64,000 bases of DNA from Roseiarcus sp963813195 (GTDB taxonomy: Bacteria; Pseudomonadota; Alphaproteobacteria; Rhizobiales; Beijerinckiaceae). The stretch lies in contig CAWEYC010000002.1 of the NCBI GenBank assembly GCA_963813195.1, positions 62,001 to 126,000 of the forward strand, read 5' to 3'. A program made the translations under genes and the position numbers. The notes under the pieces are model-generated. The model did no database searches. It had not been told where the DNA came from and saw only the letters and a program-made list of their open reading frames with translations. Below are positions 8,605-16,961 of this stretch, in pieces (the stretch's first letter is position 1; each line of letters opens with the position of its first letter).

Positions 8605-8985
8605 TCACATTTTCGGCATCGGTTCGTGCGCATTGCGCGAGCCGACGAGCTTGCCGGTCGTAGCGCTCATAACGACGTGAACGAGGCGGCCATCGCGACG
8701 CAACAGTGTAATTTCATAGACGAATTCGTCGCTAAAGCGGCAGAGCTTGGCGGAGAGGGCCTCGGCCTTGAATTGCGCTGCAGCGGATTTAAGGATCGCG
8801 AAGGGTTCGTGAAAATGGCGTTGCTTGATCTCCTCGCGGGTTTCGTTGGGCGGCAAGCACACGCGCCTGGCCGGGCCATGCGGCTCGGTATGGACGTCGG
8901 ATTCGTTCGCCCGTGCGGCGAGCGCCGTCCAAAGGCTCATGGCGCATACGGCCAAGGCGAGGGAAATCTTCGACATACGCGCCAT
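8605..8985 (-). CDS. Secreted PepSY-like domain protein
   Basis: This is a periplasmic protein of 126 residues with signal peptide (MARMSKISLALAVCAMSLWTALAARA). The C-terminal half, from ILKSAAAQFKAEAL to GKLVGSRNAHEPMPKM, shows the beta-strand pattern of PepSY domains (FVYEITLLRRDGRLVHVVM then a G-K turn). PepSY proteins often accompany sensor kinases and may modulate them or a protease. The start at 8985 follows a GGGGAAAG purine run. A longer frame to 9138 would bury the signal peptide and overlap the divergent protease gene. It leads the operon with the regulator and kinase and is divergent from the trypsin-like protease, which may belong to the same response. Confidence 0.8.
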   Translation of the reverse strand: MARMSKISLALAVCAMSLWTALAARANESDVHTEPHGPARRVCLPPNETREEIKQRHFHEPFAILKSAAAQFKAEALSAKLCRFSDEFVYEITLLRRDGRLVHVVMSATTGKLVGSRNAHEPMPKM

Positions 8986-9106
8986 ATGGCAGTCTTTCCC
9001 CGCGCGCCTGAATGGGGAATGAATATAGCCGACCGTCCGGAGCAAGGCCAATCTGGGCAGGCCGCGAGGCCTTGCGCCCCCATGTCGCCAACAGCTAGCC
9101 AGGAGC

Positions 9107-9877
9107 ATGACTTTGCGAAGACGACGCGCATTCTCCATCGCTGGCGCGCTGATATGTCTGGTGGCGGCGAGCCTCGGCCGGGTAGCGCCCGCGGCGGCGG
9201 TGGTCGGCGCTGCTGGCGAAGACGCACGTTTCGCGAATCAGGTCGTCATGGTGTTGACGCGCGGCGCCGACAAGGCGGGCTTCTGCTCCGGCGTCGTTCT
9301 CGGTCCCCGCGTCGTTCTCACCGCAGCGCATTGCCTTCGCCCGACGCCGGATATGCTTATCCTCTATCGCGACGAGGCGGGGCGACCGGTTGGCGTCGCG
9401 GTGCAGGCTACGGCGGCCCATCCGCTCTATCGCGCCGACGCGATCGCCGAGCGGGTCGTTTCGGTCGACCTTGCGCTGGTGGAGACCCGGACGCAGCTCG
9501 CCACGCGGTTCACCGCGGCGAGGCTCGCCTCGGGAGACGGACCGGCGGTGGGCGAAACGGCGATCCTCGCCGGCTATGGGATCGCTCGCGAGGGCCAGCC
9601 GCTGAGCGGCGGTGCGCTGCGTAGCGCAAAACTCAAGGTGCGCGCGCCGCTGTCCAAGATCCTGCTTTGGGCGGACGATGCCGATCAGGCCGGGACGGGC
9701 GCTTGCGCCGGCGATTCGGGCGGCCCGCTCTTCTCCGACGATGGCGAGACGGTCCTGGCGATCGTCGCGTGGACGTCGGGTCCGCATGGGCGACATTGCG
9801 GCGCGCTGACGCAGGGACCGCTCGTCGCGCCACAGCGCGCCTGGATCGACGCGACGCTCGCGCGCTGGGGGCTATAA
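9107..9877 (+). CDS. Secreted trypsin-like serine protease (S1 family)
   Basis: This is an exported chymotrypsin-fold protease of 256 residues. A signal peptide occupies about residues 1-31 (hydrophobic FSIAGALICLVAASL). The catalytic triad is visible: H75 in LTAAHCL, D121 in SVDLALVE and S204 in AGDSGGPLF. Cysteines flank these sites as in other S1 enzymes. AGGAG lies just before the ATG. The gene diverges from the PepSY/two-component operon with about 120 bases between starts, so shared control is plausible. Substrate is unknown. Confidence 0.92.
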   Translation: MTLRRRRAFSIAGALICLVAASLGRVAPAAAVVGAAGEDARFANQVVMVLTRGADKAGFCSGVVLGPRVVLTAAHCLRPTPDMLILYRDEAGRPVGVAVQATAAHPLYRADAIAERVVSVDLALVETRTQLATRFTAARLASGDGPAVGETAILAGYGIAREGQPLSGGALRSAKLKVRAPLSKILLWADDADQAGTGACAGDSGGPLFSDDGETVLAIVAWTSGPHGRHCGALTQGPLVAPQRAWIDATLARWGL

Positions 9878-10014
9878 AACCAGGTTCCGAGCCTATGTCC
9901 CCTGCGCGGTCTCCTTCCCCGTAGGATGGATCATTTTTTTGCGGCCCTGCGAAACCCCAGCGACGACCCCACGTATCTTTAAGAGCTGGGGCGCGACTTT
10001 GAAAGGACCGAGCC

Positions 10015-10281
10015 ATGTTGTTCTCCAAAATGGGCGGCGCCGTGCGCAAGACCTTGCTCTGCGGACTCCCGTTGTGCGCTATTTTGCTCCCGTGTCAGGC
10101 CGCTACCGCCGCCGGAAACATGGGCGACCCGTCCGCGCCAATGAGGCGCACAGCCGCGGCGTATCCCGAGTTCTTCGCGCCAAATCGTGATGTCGCCGCT
10201 GATCCCGCCCCTGAACGTGTCCAACGTTGCAAGAATCCGCCCGGACTCGCAGCGACGGATTGGCGCTGCAGGCGGCGTTGA
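10015..10281 (+). CDS. Small secreted hypothetical protein
   Basis: This is an 88-residue product of unknown function. Residues 1-33 form a plausible signal peptide (positive MGGAVRK, hydrophobic TLLCGLPLCAILLPC, cleavage near AATAA). The mature part is short and has two cysteines (QRCKNPP and DWRCRRR). AAAGGAC precedes the ATG by a normal distance. The signal peptide and ribosome site support it; no homologue is recognised. It is convergent with ycgN-like gene 22 bases away. Confidence 0.55.
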   Translation: MLFSKMGGAVRKTLLCGLPLCAILLPCQAATAAGNMGDPSAPMRRTAAAYPEFFAPNRDVAADPAPERVQRCKNPPGLAATDWRCRRR

Positions 10282-10302
10282 GCGAAAGCAGCGAGTTCGG
10301 CG

Positions 10303-10797
10303 CTAGGTCTGACCCTTGCGCCCGCGGCGCGGCGGCCGGTTGGGCCAGCGCACGATATGGTCGGGCCAAAGTTCGACCGGCAAGTCGTCCTCGCCCGCCG
10401 CGACGCGCCCGCGCACGGAAACCCCGGCTTCGTGCACGGTATCCGGCGAACCCGACACCAGCGGGTGCCACCAAGCGAGTTCGCCCCCTTCCGCCAGGAC
10501 CCGGTACGCACAAGTCACGGGAAGCCAGCTCAGCGTGCGCACCGCCTCGGGCGTCAGCTTGACGCAATCGGGGACGCGCCGCTGACGGCGGCGATAGTCG
10601 GTGCAACGGCAGGTCTTGCCGTCCAGCAATTTGCAGCCGAGATCGGTGAAGTGAACCTCGCCGCTGTCCTCGTCCTCGAGCTTGACGAGACAGCAGCGCG
10701 CGCACCCGTCGCAGAGGCTCTCCCACTCCTCGGTCGTCATCTCCTCCAACGACTTGACCCGCCAGAAGGCGAGCTCATCCGGGGATTCCTGGGGCAT
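10303..10797 (-). CDS. YcgN-family cysteine cluster protein (UPF0260)
   Basis: This 164-residue cytoplasmic protein belongs to the YcgN/UPF0260 family, which carries a cysteine cluster thought to bind metal. The conserved cysteines are visible: LCDGCARCCLVKL near residue 28, then GCKLLDG, TCRCTDYR and PDCVKL. The C-terminal HPLVSGS and the W-P-x-H-I-V ending are also typical. An ATG 108 bases upstream is in frame, but 10797 is chosen because it is preceded by GAGAGGAAA and gives the family N-terminus. The biochemical role is not established. Confidence 0.9.
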   Translation of the reverse strand: MPQESPDELAFWRVKSLEEMTTEEWESLCDGCARCCLVKLEDEDSGEVHFTDLGCKLLDGKTCRCTDYRRRQRRVPDCVKLTPEAVRTLSWLPVTCAYRVLAEGGELAWWHPLVSGSPDTVHEAGVSVRGRVAAGEDDLPVELWPDHIVRWPNRPPRRGRKGQT

Positions 10798-11052
10798 GGA
10801 GATTTCCTCTCCCTCGACTTCGGGGCGTGGGCCGCGACGTCCAACGCATTCCTCGGCGCGGCGCGGAACTTGAACTGCAGCAGCCAGGTGCCGGCCGCGT
10901 CGCATTTTGATCCATGCGCCATCGCCGCGGCTTCGCCATGGCCCGGACCGAGGCGCGCGTCAAGTCGTTCAAATTGCGTCGGATTGTGTTAAGGATTGCC
11001 GGCGGGCCGGGCGAGGTTTGCACGCGGGGTGGATTTGTCGAACGCAAACAGA

Positions 11053-13299
11053 ATGTCCCAGATATGGAAAGCCGTCGCGCGAAGTCTGCTCGCGATCGAC
11101 GCTTTCGTGGATTCCTCGCTCTATGACGCCGAGCGCCGGTCAATCCGCACCCTGCAGGCGATCGCCGCCTTCTCCGATCGTTTTCACCTCTCCGGCGCGC
11201 GCAAGTTCGCCGTCGAATGCCTGTGCGAGGGCTTGAACCTTGGCGTAGTGGCGCTGATCCTCGCGCTCACCCTCGCGCTGCCGGCTTTTCGCCAGACGAG
11301 CGACGACGACTGGCTCAAACGCCAGGATCTCGCGGTGACGTTTCTCGACCGCTACGGCGTGGAGGTCGGCCGGCGCGGCATCAAACACGACGATGCGATT
11401 CCATTCGACGAACTGCCCGATCATTTCATCAAAGCCGTGCTCGCCACCGAGGATCGGCGCTTTTTCGATCATTTCGGCATCGACGTGGTAGGCACGTTGC
11501 GAGCCTTGACCGTCAACGCCCACGCCGGCGGCGTGGTGCAGGGCGGCTCCTCGATAACCCAGCAACTCGCCAAGAACCTCTTCCTGTCCAACGAGCGCTC
11601 GATTTCGCGCAAGATCAATGAAGCCTACCTCGCCTTATGGCTCGAGCACCATTTGACGAAGAAACAAATTCTGAGCCTCTATCTCGATCGTGCTTATATG
11701 GGCGGCGGCGCCTTCGGCGTGCAGGCCGCCGCCCAATATTATTTCGGCAAGTCGGCGCGCGACATCAATCTCGCGGAAGCGGCCATGCTCGCCGGGCTTT
11801 TCAAAGCCCCGACGAAATATTCCCCTGACGTCAATCTCCCGGCCGCGCGCGCGCGCGCCAACGACGTCCTCAGCAATCTCGTCGACGCCGGTTTCATGAC
11901 CGAGGGGCAAGTTTACGCGGCGCGGCGCAACCCGGCGACGCCCGTCGTTCAAAGCGGCCGGTCCAGTCCCAATTGGTACTTGGACTTCGCCTACGACGAA
12001 GTGAAGGCGCTCGCCGACGCGGGGAAGTTGGGCTCCGATCGGGTTCTCGTGGTGCGCACCGGCCTGGACAGTAATTTGCAGGCGAAGTCCGAAAGCGTCA
12101 TCGAGGACATGCTGCGCGTGAATGCGCCCGCCTATCACGCGCATCAGGCTGCGGCGGTCGTGGCCGATCCCGACGGTCTGGTGCGCGCGATGGTGGGCGG
12201 GCGCGATTATGGCGCGAGCCAGTTCAATCGAGCGACCGAAGCGCTTCGTCAGCCCGGCTCCTCGTTCAAGATTTTCGTCTATCTCACCGCGCTTCTGACC
12301 GGCAAATATCACAAGGACACGGTCATCGACGCCTCGAGCATCTGCATCGGCGACTATTGCGTGCACAATTACGATGGCGAGAGCGCCGGCCGATTGCCGC
12401 TGTACGTCGCCTTGGCGCAGTCGCTGAACACCGCGGCGATTCGGATGTCGGTCAAGATCGGCGAATTCTATTGGCCAGCCGGCCAGAGCTATCACCTCGG
12501 CAAGATCGCCGCGCTCGGGCGCGCCAAGATCATCGCGACGGCCCGCGCGATGGGTCTGACAACGCCGCTCATCGATACGGTGTCGCTGCCCGTCGGCGCC
12601 GACGAGGTCAAGATGATCGACATGGTCGGCGCCAACGCCGTCCTGGCCAATGGCGGCAAGCGCGCGACGCCTTACGCCGCGATCGAGATTCGCAATTCGA
12701 GCGGTCGCGTGATTTACACCCACGCCGCCGATGCCCCTACGCCCGCTCAAGTGATCCCGGCCGACAAGATCGCCGAAATGAACAATATCATGATCCATGT
12801 CGTCACCGAGGGCACCGGTCGCGCCGCGCAGATCCCCGGCCTGGTCATCGCGGGCAAGACAGGAACGACCAACAATTCGACGAACGCGTGGTTCAACGGA
12901 TTCACCGGCAATCTCGTCGCCAGCGTGTGGTTCGGCAATGACGACAATTCGCCGATGCCGAAGATGGTCGGCGGCTTGTTGCCAGCTCAGACCTTCAAGC
13001 AGATCATGGCTTACGCGCACCAGGGCCTTGAAGCCAAACCGCCCTTTGGCGTCGTTGCGCCAGCGCCCGGAGCGGCGGGACAGATCGCCGCCGCGCCGGT
13101 TACCAAGACGGGCGCCGGCATTGTCGAATCGCCGCGGCAAATCGGCCTGTCGGCGCATTCGACGCGAATCATCCTCGAGATCGGAGACATCGCGCGCTCC
13201 GCGCAAAAGCAGGGCGAGGCGCGCGGGTCCTCGCCGGAATACGCGGCTCAGACGAACGGGGGCATAACGATCGTCCGCGGCGGCGTCCCGGCTCCCTGA
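11053..13299 (+). CDS. Class A penicillin-binding protein (transglycosylase/transpeptidase)
   Basis: This is a bifunctional peptidoglycan synthase of about 748 residues, anchored in the inner membrane by one helix near residue 60-80 (VVALILALTLALPAF). The GT51 transglycosylase domain has the catalytic E133 in TEDRRFFDHFGID and GGSSITQQLAKNLFL. The transpeptidase domain has S403-x-x-K406 (GSSFK), an S-L-N motif and KTG at 602-604. The N-terminal cytoplasmic segment (IDAFVDSSLY) is typical of a rhizobial PBP subgroup. TTG and GTG codons upstream (10996, 11029) are possible starts, but ATG 11053 fits homologues best. It is distinct from the PBP1A in this window. Confidence 0.94.
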   Translation: MSQIWKAVARSLLAIDAFVDSSLYDAERRSIRTLQAIAAFSDRFHLSGARKFAVECLCEGLNLGVVALILALTLALPAFRQTSDDDWLKRQDLAVTFLDRYGVEVGRRGIKHDDAIPFDELPDHFIKAVLATEDRRFFDHFGIDVVGTLRALTVNAHAGGVVQGGSSITQQLAKNLFLSNERSISRKINEAYLALWLEHHLTKKQILSLYLDRAYMGGGAFGVQAAAQYYFGKSARDINLAEAAMLAGLFKAPTKYSPDVNLPAARARANDVLSNLVDAGFMTEGQVYAARRNPATPVVQSGRSSPNWYLDFAYDEVKALADAGKLGSDRVLVVRTGLDSNLQAKSESVIEDMLRVNAPAYHAHQAAAVVADPDGLVRAMVGGRDYGASQFNRATEALRQPGSSFKIFVYLTALLTGKYHKDTVIDASSICIGDYCVHNYDGESAGRLPLYVALAQSLNTAAIRMSVKIGEFYWPAGQSYHLGKIAALGRAKIIATARAMGLTTPLIDTVSLPVGADEVKMIDMVGANAVLANGGKRATPYAAIEIRNSSGRVIYTHAADAPTPAQVIPADKIAEMNNIMIHVVTEGTGRAAQIPGLVIAGKTGTTNNSTNAWFNGFTGNLVASVWFGNDDNSPMPKMVGGLLPAQTFKQIMAYAHQGLEAKPPFGVVAPAPGAAGQIAAAPVTKTGAGIVESPRQIGLSAHSTRIILEIGDIARSAQKQGEARGSSPEYAAQTNGGITIVRGGVPAP

Positions 13300-13394
13300 C
13301 GACGCGCGCTTGACTTCGCGAAGCCGTCTCGCGATTTATCGATCGCGGTTTGTTGTCGATCGAAATTGGCCGGCTCGGGAAATCCCGCGTGACG

Positions 13395-13967
13395 ATGTTG
13401 GTGAAAGCAAGTGTGGCCTGCGCGGTCGGCCTCGCGCTTGGGCTTTGGGCCAGCCGGGCGATCCTAGCCGATGGCGTCGCGTTCGGCGTTGTCGCGATCG
13501 GTCCGTGGAATGTCGCAGCGAAAGCGGGCTCCCTCGACGCGGACCCCTACACGCGCGCCGAACTGGAGCGCAGCGGCGAGATTCCCCTGGCGCTCGGCGA
13601 GGGGCTGCAACTCGTCGCGCGGGCTGACGACGCCGGCCGCCCGCTCGATGCGCGCTGCACTTACCGAGTGGGGTCGCACACTCCCGCGGCTCGGTACTGG
13701 ACGTTGAGTCTGGTCGATCGCGCGGGCTTCCCGATCGAAAACGCGATGGGGCGTTACGGCTTTCGATCGAGCGAGCTCCTGCGCGACGCCGATGGCGCGT
13801 TCTCGATCTACGTCTCGGCGAGCGCACACGCCGGAAATTGGCTGCCGATCGGCGCGCCGGAGCGGTTCGCGTTGGTTCTGCGGCTCTACGATTCCCCGCT
13901 CAGCGCGATGGCGGGCGGAATTGAGAAGAGCGCGGCGCCATCCATTGTGCGAGAAGGTTGCGCATGA
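13395..13967 (+). CDS. DUF1214-domain exported protein
   Basis: This 190-residue protein has an N-terminal membrane or signal helix (LVKASVACAVGLALGLWAS), then a DUF1214 domain marked by IGPWNVAAKAGS, CTYRVGSHTPAARYWTLSLVD and GNWLPIGAPERFALVLRLYD. The function of DUF1214 is not established. The stop overlaps the next start as ATGA, so it is translationally coupled to a DUF1254 protein, the usual partner, which is sometimes fused to DUF1214 in one long polypeptide. A TTG at 13350 is a possible longer start. Confidence 0.85.
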   Translation: MLVKASVACAVGLALGLWASRAILADGVAFGVVAIGPWNVAAKAGSLDADPYTRAELERSGEIPLALGEGLQLVARADDAGRPLDARCTYRVGSHTPAARYWTLSLVDRAGFPIENAMGRYGFRSSELLRDADGAFSIYVSASAHAGNWLPIGAPERFALVLRLYDSPLSAMAGGIEKSAAPSIVREGCA

Positions 13968-14542
13968 ACGTCGGGGAGCGTTTGGGCGGCGCCGCGGCAT
14001 TGGGGGCAGCCGTCCTGATCGTCGCAGCGCTCGTGCATTTCGTGGTGATCCTCATCATTCCCATCGTCGCCACGCGAGACGCCTTCGCGCGCCTCAAGGA
14101 ACTCGGTCCGGTCGACGAAACGATTGCGTTGATGCAGCCGAGCCCGGCCGAACGTCGCTTCCCCTACGCCGATCCGGCCGTGGCGACCGCCTTCTGTCGC
14201 TTCGACCTCTCCGCCGGGCCGGTGCGCGTAAAGGCGGCGGTCGGGCGCGCCGGCTTCGCCTCCCTGTCGTTTCACTCGCGGCGCGGCGCCGTGCTCTACG
14301 CTCTGACCGACAAAGCGGCGACGCACGGTTTCATGGACGCGGTCGTCGTCACGCCCGGCCAGATGCGCGAACTGGTGGCCCACGACGACGAAGACAACCC
14401 GTCGCAGGATCTTCGCATCGTCTCCACGACGAACGACGGCTTCGTGTTGATGCGCGCCTTCAGCGAATTGCCGAGCCTCTATTCCGCCGCGCAGGCGCAG
14501 GTCAAATCACTGAGCTGCTCGCCCGAGCCGATGCCGAAATAG
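13964..14542 (+). CDS. DUF1254-domain membrane-anchored protein
   Basis: This is a 192-residue product with one N-terminal membrane helix (ALGAAVLIVAALVHFVVILIIP) and a DUF1254-like region (PFADPAVATAFC-type motif, here RRFPYADPAVATAFCRFDLS, and GFMDAVVVTPGQMRELV). It overlaps the preceding DUF1214 gene by four bases. The split short DUF1214 plus DUF1254 pair is a recurrent alphaproteobacterial arrangement. The role is unknown. Confidence 0.82.
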   Translation: MNVGERLGGAAALGAAVLIVAALVHFVVILIIPIVATRDAFARLKELGPVDETIALMQPSPAERRFPYADPAVATAFCRFDLSAGPVRVKAAVGRAGFASLSFHSRRGAVLYALTDKAATHGFMDAVVVTPGQMRELVAHDDEDNPSQDLRIVSTTNDGFVLMRAFSELPSLYSAAQAQVKSLSCSPEPMPK

Positions 14543-14639
14543 GCGTCCATCGCGCGCGGCCTGAGGGAGAGTGGACATTCTCCCTCAATCCGGCGATGGT
14601 GACTCGGGGGCGGAAGCGTTAGCGCGAGGATCGTTCTCG

Positions 14640-15569
14640 GTGACCACGTTGCTGGTGACGCATGCGGCCTGCGCCGCCCACGAAATGGGCGAAGGCCACC
14701 CCGAAAGGCCGCAGCGCCTGCTCGCTGTCGATCAGGCGCTGGAACATGAAATGTTTCATCTGCTCATGCGCGAGAGCGCGCCGCGTGCAGAGATCGCGGC
14801 GCTAACCCGTGTCCATCCCGCGGACTATGTCGCCGCGATCGAACAAGCCTCGCCCAGTGTGGGACGCATTCAGCTCGACGCGGACACCGCAATGTCGCCG
14901 GGAACCTGGGAGGCCGCGCTGCGCGCCGCGGGTGGCGCGATCTACGCGGTTGATGAGGTGATAGGCCGGCGCATCGACAATGCGTTCGTCGCGACCCGGC
15001 CTCCGGGCCATCACGCCGAAACGGCGACGCCGATGGGATTTTGTTTCTTCAACAACGCCGCGATCGCCGCTCGCCACGCTCAGGCGGCCCACGGCGTCGA
15101 TCGTGTGGCGATCGTCGATTTCGACGTCCACCACGGCAATGGCACCCAAGACATCTTCTGGGGCGACGCCAGCGTCATGTACGCCTCGACCCATCAAATG
15201 CCGCTTTACCCTGGCACGGGCGCGCGCAGCGAATGCGGGCAACACGATCAGATCGTCAACGCGCCGCTTCGCGCGGGTGACGGCGGCGAGGCGTTCCGCG
15301 AGGCGTTCACCCACGCGATTCTGCCGCGCGTCGAGGCGTTCAGCCCCGATCTCGTCATCATTTCGGCGGGGTTCGACGCCCACTTTCGCGACCCGCTCGG
15401 CAATCTCAACTTGCGCGAGGCCGATTTCGCCTGGGCGACGCAACGCTTGATGGCCATCGCGCAAAGCCGCTGCGGCGGACGCATAGTTTCGGTGCTCGAG
15501 GGCGGTTATGATCTCGAAGGTCTCGGCCGCTCCGCGGCCGCCCACGTCGGCGCGCTGATGGGCGGTTGA
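14640..15569 (+). CDS. Histone deacetylase-family hydrolase
   Basis: This is a zinc-dependent deacetylase of the arginase/deacetylase fold, 309 residues, cytoplasmic. The active-site motifs are complete: RPPGHHAE, the metal ligands in DFDVHHGNGTQ, the loop Asp of SAGFDAH, and EGGYD near the end. Bacterial members deacetylate polyamines, acetoin-pathway proteins or other small molecules; the substrate here is open. A GTG start at 14640 gives the family N-terminus (TTLLVTH) and follows GCGAGGA. In-frame codons up to 14571 lack support. It is convergent with the HTH-ribB gene. Confidence 0.92.
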   Translation: MTTLLVTHAACAAHEMGEGHPERPQRLLAVDQALEHEMFHLLMRESAPRAEIAALTRVHPADYVAAIEQASPSVGRIQLDADTAMSPGTWEAALRAAGGAIYAVDEVIGRRIDNAFVATRPPGHHAETATPMGFCFFNNAAIAARHAQAAHGVDRVAIVDFDVHHGNGTQDIFWGDASVMYASTHQMPLYPGTGARSECGQHDQIVNAPLRAGDGGEAFREAFTHAILPRVEAFSPDLVIISAGFDAHFRDPLGNLNLREADFAWATQRLMAIAQSRCGGRIVSVLEGGYDLEGLGRSAAAHVGALMGG

Positions 15570-15585
15570 ACGTCCGCGCCGCATT

Positions 15586-15601
15586 GAGGCCCCCCGGCCT
15601 C
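15586..15601. terminator. Possible bidirectional terminator hairpin
   Basis: A 6-base inverted repeat, GAGGCC and GGCCTC, flanks a CCCC loop in the 33-base gap between two convergent genes, the deacetylase and the HTH-ribB fusion. There is no T-tract on either side, so intrinsic termination is only a possibility. Confidence 0.35.
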
Positions 15602-15602
15602 G

Positions 15603-16895
15603 TCAGCAGTCGATTGCCTCGATCGCGGCGATTTCGATGCCGAAGCCGGAGAGACCAACATATTTTCGCGGGTTTTCCGTCCGCAGGCGGATCGAGGTGA
15701 CGTCGAGATCGCGCAGGATCTGCGCGCCGAGGCCGATCTCGCGCCATTGGGTCGCGCGCAGGCCGTCCGAGCCCGAAGGTTCCGCGCCGCTCAGGTTCGC
15801 CGGCACGCCGGCGGCGCCGTCGCGCAGATAGACGAGCACGCCGCGCCCTTCCTCCTTGAATCGCTGCAGCACCCGCGGGATGACGCCGGCGCCGAAGATG
15901 TCGCCAATGATGTCGGCACGGTGCAGACGCGCCGGCACGTCGCGCCCATCGCCGATCGCGCCGAGTACGAAAGCGAAATGCAGCACGGGATCGAAAGCGG
16001 TGCGATAGGCATAGCCGGTCAACTCGCCGATCGGCGTCTTGACGGGGAAAGTGGCGACGCGCTCGACCAGCTTCTCGCGCGCCTGGCGATAGGCGATGAG
16101 ATCGGCGACGGCGATGCGCACAAGATCATGCTTGGCCGCGAACGCCGCGATCTGCGGTCCGACCATCACGGAGCCGTCGTCGTTGGCGAGTTCGCAAATC
16201 ACCGCCACCGGCGGCAGGCCGGCGAGCTTGCAGAGATCGACCGCGGCCTCGGTGTGCCCGGAGCGCATCAAAACGCCGCCATCCTTGGCGATCAGCGGGA
16301 ACACATGACCGGGGCGAACGAAGTCGCTGGCGCCCATGTTGCCATTGGCGAGCGCGCGCACCGTGTTGCAGCGTTGCTCGGCGGAGATGCCGGTCGTCAT
16401 GCCGTGTTTCACGTCGACGGATACAGTGAATGCGGTGCCGAGGGGCGCGTCGTTCATCGCCACCATCGGCGCAAGGTGCAGGCGCCGCGCCTCGTCGGCG
16501 GTCAACGGGGCGCAGACGATGCCGCAGCAGTTTCGTATGATGAAGGCCATTTTCTCAGGCGTGCAAAGCGAAGCGGCCACGATGAGGTCGCCCTCATTTT
16601 CGCGGTCGTCGTCGTCAGTGACGACGACGATTTCACCGCGTGCGATCGCCTCGATGGCCTGAGTGACGTGAGGAGACATTTGGCTTTCCCAATTTGACGG
16701 AATGGCGCCGTCGAGAAAATCGTTCGGGGTGACCGCGCCGCGGGTCTCCGCGAGGATGCGCTGGGCTGTCTCGCGGGAGACCCACGCGCCGTCCTCGCGA
16801 CAAAACTGCGTCACCGCTCCCGGCGAAACGCCGATGCGGCGGGCGAAGTCGGCGCGTTTGACGTCATTGCGCGCGAGCCACTCGGCGAGTTTCAT
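15603..16895 (-). CDS. ribB: HTH-RibB-(degenerate RibA) fusion: 3,4-dihydroxy-2-butanone-4-phosphate synthase
   Basis: The central domain makes 3,4-dihydroxy-2-butanone 4-phosphate from ribulose 5-phosphate for riboflavin synthesis. Three parts are seen in 430 residues. Residues 1-64 form a Cro/C1-type helix-turn-helix (MKLAEWLARNDVKRADFARR followed by IGVSPGAVTQF). Residues 73-275 are RibB, with VVTDDDDRENEGDLIVAA and GHTEAAVDLCKLAGL. From about 280 a GTP cyclohydrolase II-like region lacks the zinc cysteines (the usual GSLRCDCG is replaced by GDIFGAG), so it is probably inactive as RibA. The frame is open across all three. RibB alone could start at 16679 (MSPHVTQ). A perfect palindrome lies just upstream, suggesting autoregulation. 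Confidence 0.92.
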   Translation of the reverse strand: MKLAEWLARNDVKRADFARRIGVSPGAVTQFCREDGAWVSRETAQRILAETRGAVTPNDFLDGAIPSNWESQMSPHVTQAIEAIARGEIVVVTDDDDRENEGDLIVAASLCTPEKMAFIIRNCCGIVCAPLTADEARRLHLAPMVAMNDAPLGTAFTVSVDVKHGMTTGISAEQRCNTVRALANGNMGASDFVRPGHVFPLIAKDGGVLMRSGHTEAAVDLCKLAGLPPVAVICELANDDGSVMVGPQIAAFAAKHDLVRIAVADLIAYRQAREKLVERVATFPVKTPIGELTGYAYRTAFDPVLHFAFVLGAIGDGRDVPARLHRADIIGDIFGAGVIPRVLQRFKEEGRGVLVYLRDGAAGVPANLSGAEPSGSDGLRATQWREIGLGAQILRDLDVTSIRLRTENPRKYVGLSGFGIEIAAIEAIDC

Positions 16896-16921
16896 GGCGC
16901 ATGACATAGGACGCGGATCGC

Positions 16922-16936
16922 TTGAGTTCAACTCAA
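16922..16936. promoter_or_regulatory. Candidate operator of the HTH-ribB gene
   Basis: A perfect inverted repeat, TTGAGTT-C-AACTCAA, has 7-base arms and a one-base centre. It lies 26 bases before the ATG of the HTH-RibB fusion, inside the 66-base gap that follows the MDR oxidoreductase gene. Size and symmetry suit a dimeric helix-turn-helix protein. That the fusion protein itself binds here is inference. Confidence 0.55.
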
Positions 16937-16961
16937 TTTTGACCCGCGCGTTTAGTGCTGC

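Noticed and set aside
8996..9019. Inverted repeat TTCCCC-N12-GGGGAA in the protease/PepSY divergent region
   Set aside because: Short arms and high GC make chance likely, and the pattern includes the ribosome site of the PepSY gene.
11635..13206. 523-codon minus-strand frame opposite the class A PBP
   Set aside because: The PBP on the plus strand has complete GT51 and transpeptidase motifs; the antisense product has none.
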